Of a DNA stretch of 5,946 bases, positions 4,990-5,946 are shown in pieces; positions within the stretch are counted from its first letter, which is position 1, and every line of letters starts with the position of its first letter. The position numbers and the translations under genes are program-made. Under the pieces are notes generated by a model. That model saw only the letters and a list, made by a program, of their open reading frames with translations, was not told the origin of the DNA and did not search any database. The stretch covers positions 1-5,946 of the forward strand of contig CAXTRQ010000291.1 in assembly GCA_964246705.1 (NCBI GenBank), read 5' to 3'. Source of the DNA: DASZCR01 sp964246705 (lineage in GTDB: Bacteria; Acidobacteriota; Blastocatellia; Pyrinomonadales; Pyrinomonadaceae).

Positions 4990-5376
4990 ATGAGCAAGTT
5001 CATTTGCTTAGCACTTTTATTGACGATACCTGAAGCCATCTGCTCAGATACTAGAGAGAAAGGCGAACGGACGCTGGCCGGCATCATCTATTTCACTAAT
5101 AATACGCCAGATGACATGGATGCGTTTCCCGTCGAGCTATACACCCGCAATCAAAAGCGGCGTCTCGCCGCAACTAAGTCGGACGCACAAGGAAGATTCA
5201 AACTCATGGGGATCAGGCCGGGGAAATATCTATTGAAGTTTACTTGGCCGCCGAATCGATGCACACTTTGGTATAAGATAGATGTAAGTAGAGAGTCGAA
5301 CACCAACATAAGAGTCATCATGGATACCGCCTGTTCGGGACATAATGGGGCTATTCAAGAGCTATCTACAAGTTGA
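4990..5376 (+). CDS. Small secreted carboxypeptidase-regulatory-like (beta-sandwich) protein (cassette 3 gene)
   Basis: The 128-residue product begins with a short hydrophobic signal peptide (FICLALLLTIPEAICS, about 4-19). The residues before Cys18 do not fit a lipobox well, so ordinary signal-peptidase cleavage is more likely than lipoprotein processing. The mature part matches the carboxypeptidase-regulatory / transthyretin-like beta-sandwich pattern: SDAQGRF (64-70) followed by LMGIRPGKYLLKF (72-84). Cys91 and Cys115 could form a disulphide. Proteins of this kind are exported and usually bind or decorate rather than catalyse; no enzyme motif is seen. GGGAGG ends 5 bases before the ATG. The gene follows the second attC core by 108 bases. 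No attC follows it; instead its last 11 bases overlap the end of the minus-strand portal gene, so its C-terminus may be altered. Confidence 0.72.
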   Translation: MSKFICLALLLTIPEAICSDTREKGERTLAGIIYFTNNTPDDMDAFPVELYTRNQKRRLAATKSDAQGRFKLMGIRPGKYLLKFTWPPNRCTLWYKIDVSRESNTNIRVIMDTACSGHNGAIQELSTS

Positions 5377-5946
5377 TGACTTCCGGCATCATCCTGTAGC
5401 TCTGCGACCCCTGATCGAACCGCAGCGTGAGCGGCGACGGCGCAACCACGCGCTCGCCGCTCAGCGCCCGCAACGACCGGGCAGCATCAGGGTTAGCAGC
5501 CAATAGCGTCGCATCATAAGCCGAGTCGTAGCCCAACTCCTGCGCCGCCTGATCCGCAGAGATGATTCCCTTTTCCGCCTTGACGATGGCCGTTCTCGCC
5601 CGCACCTCATCCGCTTGCGCCTCCTCCAGCGGTTTTCTCGCATGCGCCTTATTGAATCCTACCGACAGGCCGTCGAAAGGTATGCCGGCGAGGCGCAGGT
5701 CAAGCCTGTACGTCGCTTCCTGCCGCCGCTTGACCAGCCGCTGAAATCCGCCCGCCTGCGCCTTCAACAGGTTATACACCACCCCCGCGTACGTCTCTGT
5801 GGTCGAGTCCGTGCGACCGTGGAAAGCCGGTATCGACGCCATCCCCGAGAAGACCTGCTGCTCGTTCATCTGGAAGATGTCGAATGCGCCGCGCGCATCC
5901 GACGCGATGTTGTCGTGCTCCACCTTCTGATCGTCGAAGGTCACGA
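5366..5946 (-). CDS. Phage portal protein, C-terminal part (5' end beyond window; 3' end possibly truncated)
   Basis: The minus-strand frame is open from the window edge to TAG at 5366-5368, about 193 residues. It shows the C-terminal half of a tailed-phage portal protein. A stem/wing region carries NEQQVFSGMASIPAFHGRTD followed by STTETYAGVVYNLL, which matches the portal pattern of an assembly loop ending in a conserved T.ET..G. Next comes a long helix (KAQAGGFQRLVKRRQEATYRL) and a charged clip-like segment (EEAQADEVRARTAIVKAEKGIISADQAAQELGY). Portals form the dodecameric DNA-entry ring at one head vertex. Gene order with protease/scaffold and capsid supports the call. The last residues (MMPEVINL) are read from DNA shared with the cassette 3 gene, so the natural C-terminus could be missing. 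The GTG near 5944 is not the real start. Confidence 0.85.
   Translation of the reverse strand, partial: VTFDDQKVEHDNIASDARGAFDIFQMNEQQVFSGMASIPAFHGRTDSTTETYAGVVYNLLKAQAGGFQRLVKRRQEATYRLDLRLAGIPFDGLSVGFNKAHARKPLEEAQADEVRARTAIVKAEKGIISADQAAQELGYDSAYDATLLAANPDAARSLRALSGERVVAPSPLTLRFDQGSQSYRMMPEVINL

Larger units (their letters stand above)
3280..5376 (+). mobile_element. Integrase-less integron gene-cassette array (CALIN), three cassettes, right end truncated
   Basis: Three plus-strand genes each follow a GTTRRRY-type core, and the first two are each followed by an attC-like site. Cassette 1 would be 3280-4188, cassette 2 4189-4875 (687 bp), and cassette 3 from 4876 to an unknown or lost end. 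Each cassette has one gene with its own ribosome-binding site, and genes 1 and 2 stop about 25 bases before an RYYYAAC core; both are classic cassette properties. Composition differs from the flanking phage genes: counted samples give 21 G+C of 60 at 3361-3420 against 48 of 60 at 1741-1800. There is no integron integrase in the window. Known integrons sit in chromosomes, plasmids or transposons; a location inside a phage head operon is unusual. Confidence 0.7.

Overview
The window looks like a piece of a tailed-phage or prophage genome. It comes from a scaffolded (probably metagenomic) assembly, because it carries a run of exactly 100 Ns at 1322-1421. The host is probably a soil-type GC-rich bacterium. 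The cargo proteins recall Acidobacteriota (Blastocatellia-like) homologues, but that is an impression from memory and not a demonstrated assignment.

Minus-strand backbone, GC-rich, read right to left: the C-terminal part of a portal protein (5946-5366), a prohead protease fused to a scaffold-like tail (2820-1540), a small head-decoration/capsid-cement-like protein cut by the assembly gap (1461-1016), and the N-terminal 315 residues of an HK97-fold major capsid protein (947-1). This is the usual head-morphogenesis order (portal, protease/scaffold, decoration, capsid).

Between portal and protease sits a block of about 2.5 kb (roughly 2821-5376) that breaks the pattern. Its three genes lie on the plus strand, use visibly more AT-rich DNA, and are not phage structural genes: a multi-spanning membrane protein (3320-4021), a DinB-superfamily helical-bundle protein (4262-4753) and a small secreted carboxypeptidase-regulatory-like protein (4990-5376). 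The spacers after genes 1 and 2 have the architecture of integron attC recombination sites. GCCTAAC...GTTGGGC spans 149 bp at 4046-4194 and GCCCAAC...GTTGGGC spans 102 bp at 4780-4881; both have further complementary arms nested around the same centre. An R'-like GTTCGGC (3279-3285) lies just before gene 1. The block therefore reads as an integron gene-cassette array without an integrase (a CALIN) lodged inside a phage head operon.

Upstream of the array, 2821-3319 has no convincing gene. It holds a plus-strand sigma70-like promoter (TTGACA-17-TAAATT, 3043-3071) pointing into the cassettes, a 13-bp palindrome, a long imperfect hairpin (3213-3272), and a 12-bp tandem repeat next to a near-perfect Shine-Dalgarno sequence. 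The right end of the array is abrupt: cassette 3 has no attC, and its stop codon overlaps the portal stop codon in convergent orientation. Either the cassette and the portal 3' end were trimmed together by a deletion, or the junction is an assembly chimera. No integrase, tRNA, rRNA or CRISPR array was seen.
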